From: Patescibacteria group bacterium
GTDB taxonomy: Bacteria; Patescibacteriota; Minisyncoccia; Phycocordibacterales; SBAW01
Direction: 5' to 3'
Assembly (NCBI GenBank): GCA_030916835.1
Contig: JAUPWA010000068.1
Span: forward strand, 1 to 6,280
DNA: 6,280 nt
Shown: one piece after another, positions 6,090 through 6,280 of the stretch
Layout: every line of letters starts with the position of its first letter
Numbering within the stretch: the first letter of the stretch is position 1
Notes under the pieces: model-generated
What the model was told of the DNA's origin: nothing
What the model saw: only the letters and a program-made list of their open reading frames with translations
Database searches by the model: none
Translations under genes and position numbers: made by a program

Positions 6090-6280
6090 CTATTTTGCAG
6101 ACACGTACACAACAAGTAATCCCAAAGCAGAGAGAAGGATCCCGATCACCGTACGCGGAGTACCTGCAATTTCAGGTCCGACACTCTTTACATCTTTCGC
6201 GCGCTTCACACTATCGTCTGAACCTCTCGATTCGACAGCAGGTTGAAAAGCACGATCACCAGAAAACTCTGCACCGGGCA
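6090..6280 (-). CDS. C-terminal fragment of a membrane-anchored protein of unknown function
   Basis: A minus-strand frame is open from the window edge to a TAG at 6092-6090, giving the last 62 residues of a protein whose N-terminus lies to the right. The fragment has two parts. The first 42 residues are polar, rich in Gly, Ser, Asp, Glu, Lys and Arg with scattered Pro, and look like a flexible linker. Residues 43-60 form one hydrophobic helix (VIGILLSALGLLVVYV) flanked by Arg and ending SAK, so the chain ends at the membrane. Support for it being real: the other two minus frames stop within the region, the helix is well formed, and a strong terminator follows 31 nt after the stop. No LPXTG sorting motif is present. 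It could be a tail-anchored protein or a surface protein with a C-terminal anchor; I do not recognise the family. Confidence 0.68.
   Translation of the reverse strand, partial: PGAEFSGDRAFQPAVESRGSDDSVKRAKDVKSVGPEIAGTPRTVIGILLSALGLLVVYVSAK

Noticed and set aside
5983..6246. 87-residue plus-strand open frame
   Set aside because: It runs across the GT4 start, its promoter, a terminator hairpin and the antisense of the right-edge gene. The minus-strand features explain all of this sequence.
1..6280. An undescribed defence, mobile or RNA-based system
   Set aside because: Every stretch over 100 nt is accounted for by recognisable genes or their control regions. No nuclease, transposase, repeat array, structured RNA or reverse transcriptase signature was found on either strand.

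Overview
The window reads as compact bacterial chromosome. It holds six complete or nearly complete protein genes and a fragment of a seventh at the right edge. No RNA gene, insertion sequence, CRISPR array or phage gene was seen. Stop codons are TAG, TAA and TGA, and no frame needs recoding, so the standard bacterial code fits. Convergent gaps are very small (8 and 11 nt), genes are short for their families, and start codons lack Shine-Dalgarno (SD) sequences but have a -10-like hexamer 6-9 nt upstream. My best guess is a small-genome lineage such as Patescibacteria/CPR. That is inference from style and gene content; no marker gene in the window proves it.

Layout from left to right. Positions 1-2006 (+) carry a membrane hybrid sensor histidine kinase (MASE1, HisKA, HATPase and receiver domains) whose first residues lie outside the window. 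Positions 2038-2820 (+) carry an aldo/keto reductase with a complete catalytic tetrad. Positions 2829-3620 (-) carry undecaprenyl-diphosphatase UppP, convergent with the reductase. A 66-nt divergent promoter region separates uppP from a small soluble family-2 glycosyltransferase at 3687-4370 (+). That gene converges on a two-gene minus-strand operon: a family-4 (GT-B) glycosyltransferase at 4983-5996, followed 4 nt later by a DedA/SNARE-associated membrane protein at 4382-4978. Upstream of the operon a strong minus-strand terminator (6016-6058) closes another minus-strand gene. Only the last 62 codons of that gene (6090-6280) are inside, ending in a single C-terminal transmembrane helix.

Functionally, the right two thirds share a cell-envelope theme. 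UppP regenerates undecaprenyl phosphate, some DedA-family proteins recycle that carrier across the membrane, and two glycosyltransferases could build lipid-linked or surface glycans. The histidine kinase and reductase on the left have no evident link to this theme. The left genes look richer in G+C (sampled 60-nt lines about 43-65%) than the glycosyltransferase/DedA part (about 32-48%).

I did not find a convincing undescribed system. The most notable signals are the consistent leaderless-type start architecture, the overlapping divergent promoters, and the lipid-carrier/glycosyltransferase neighbourhood.
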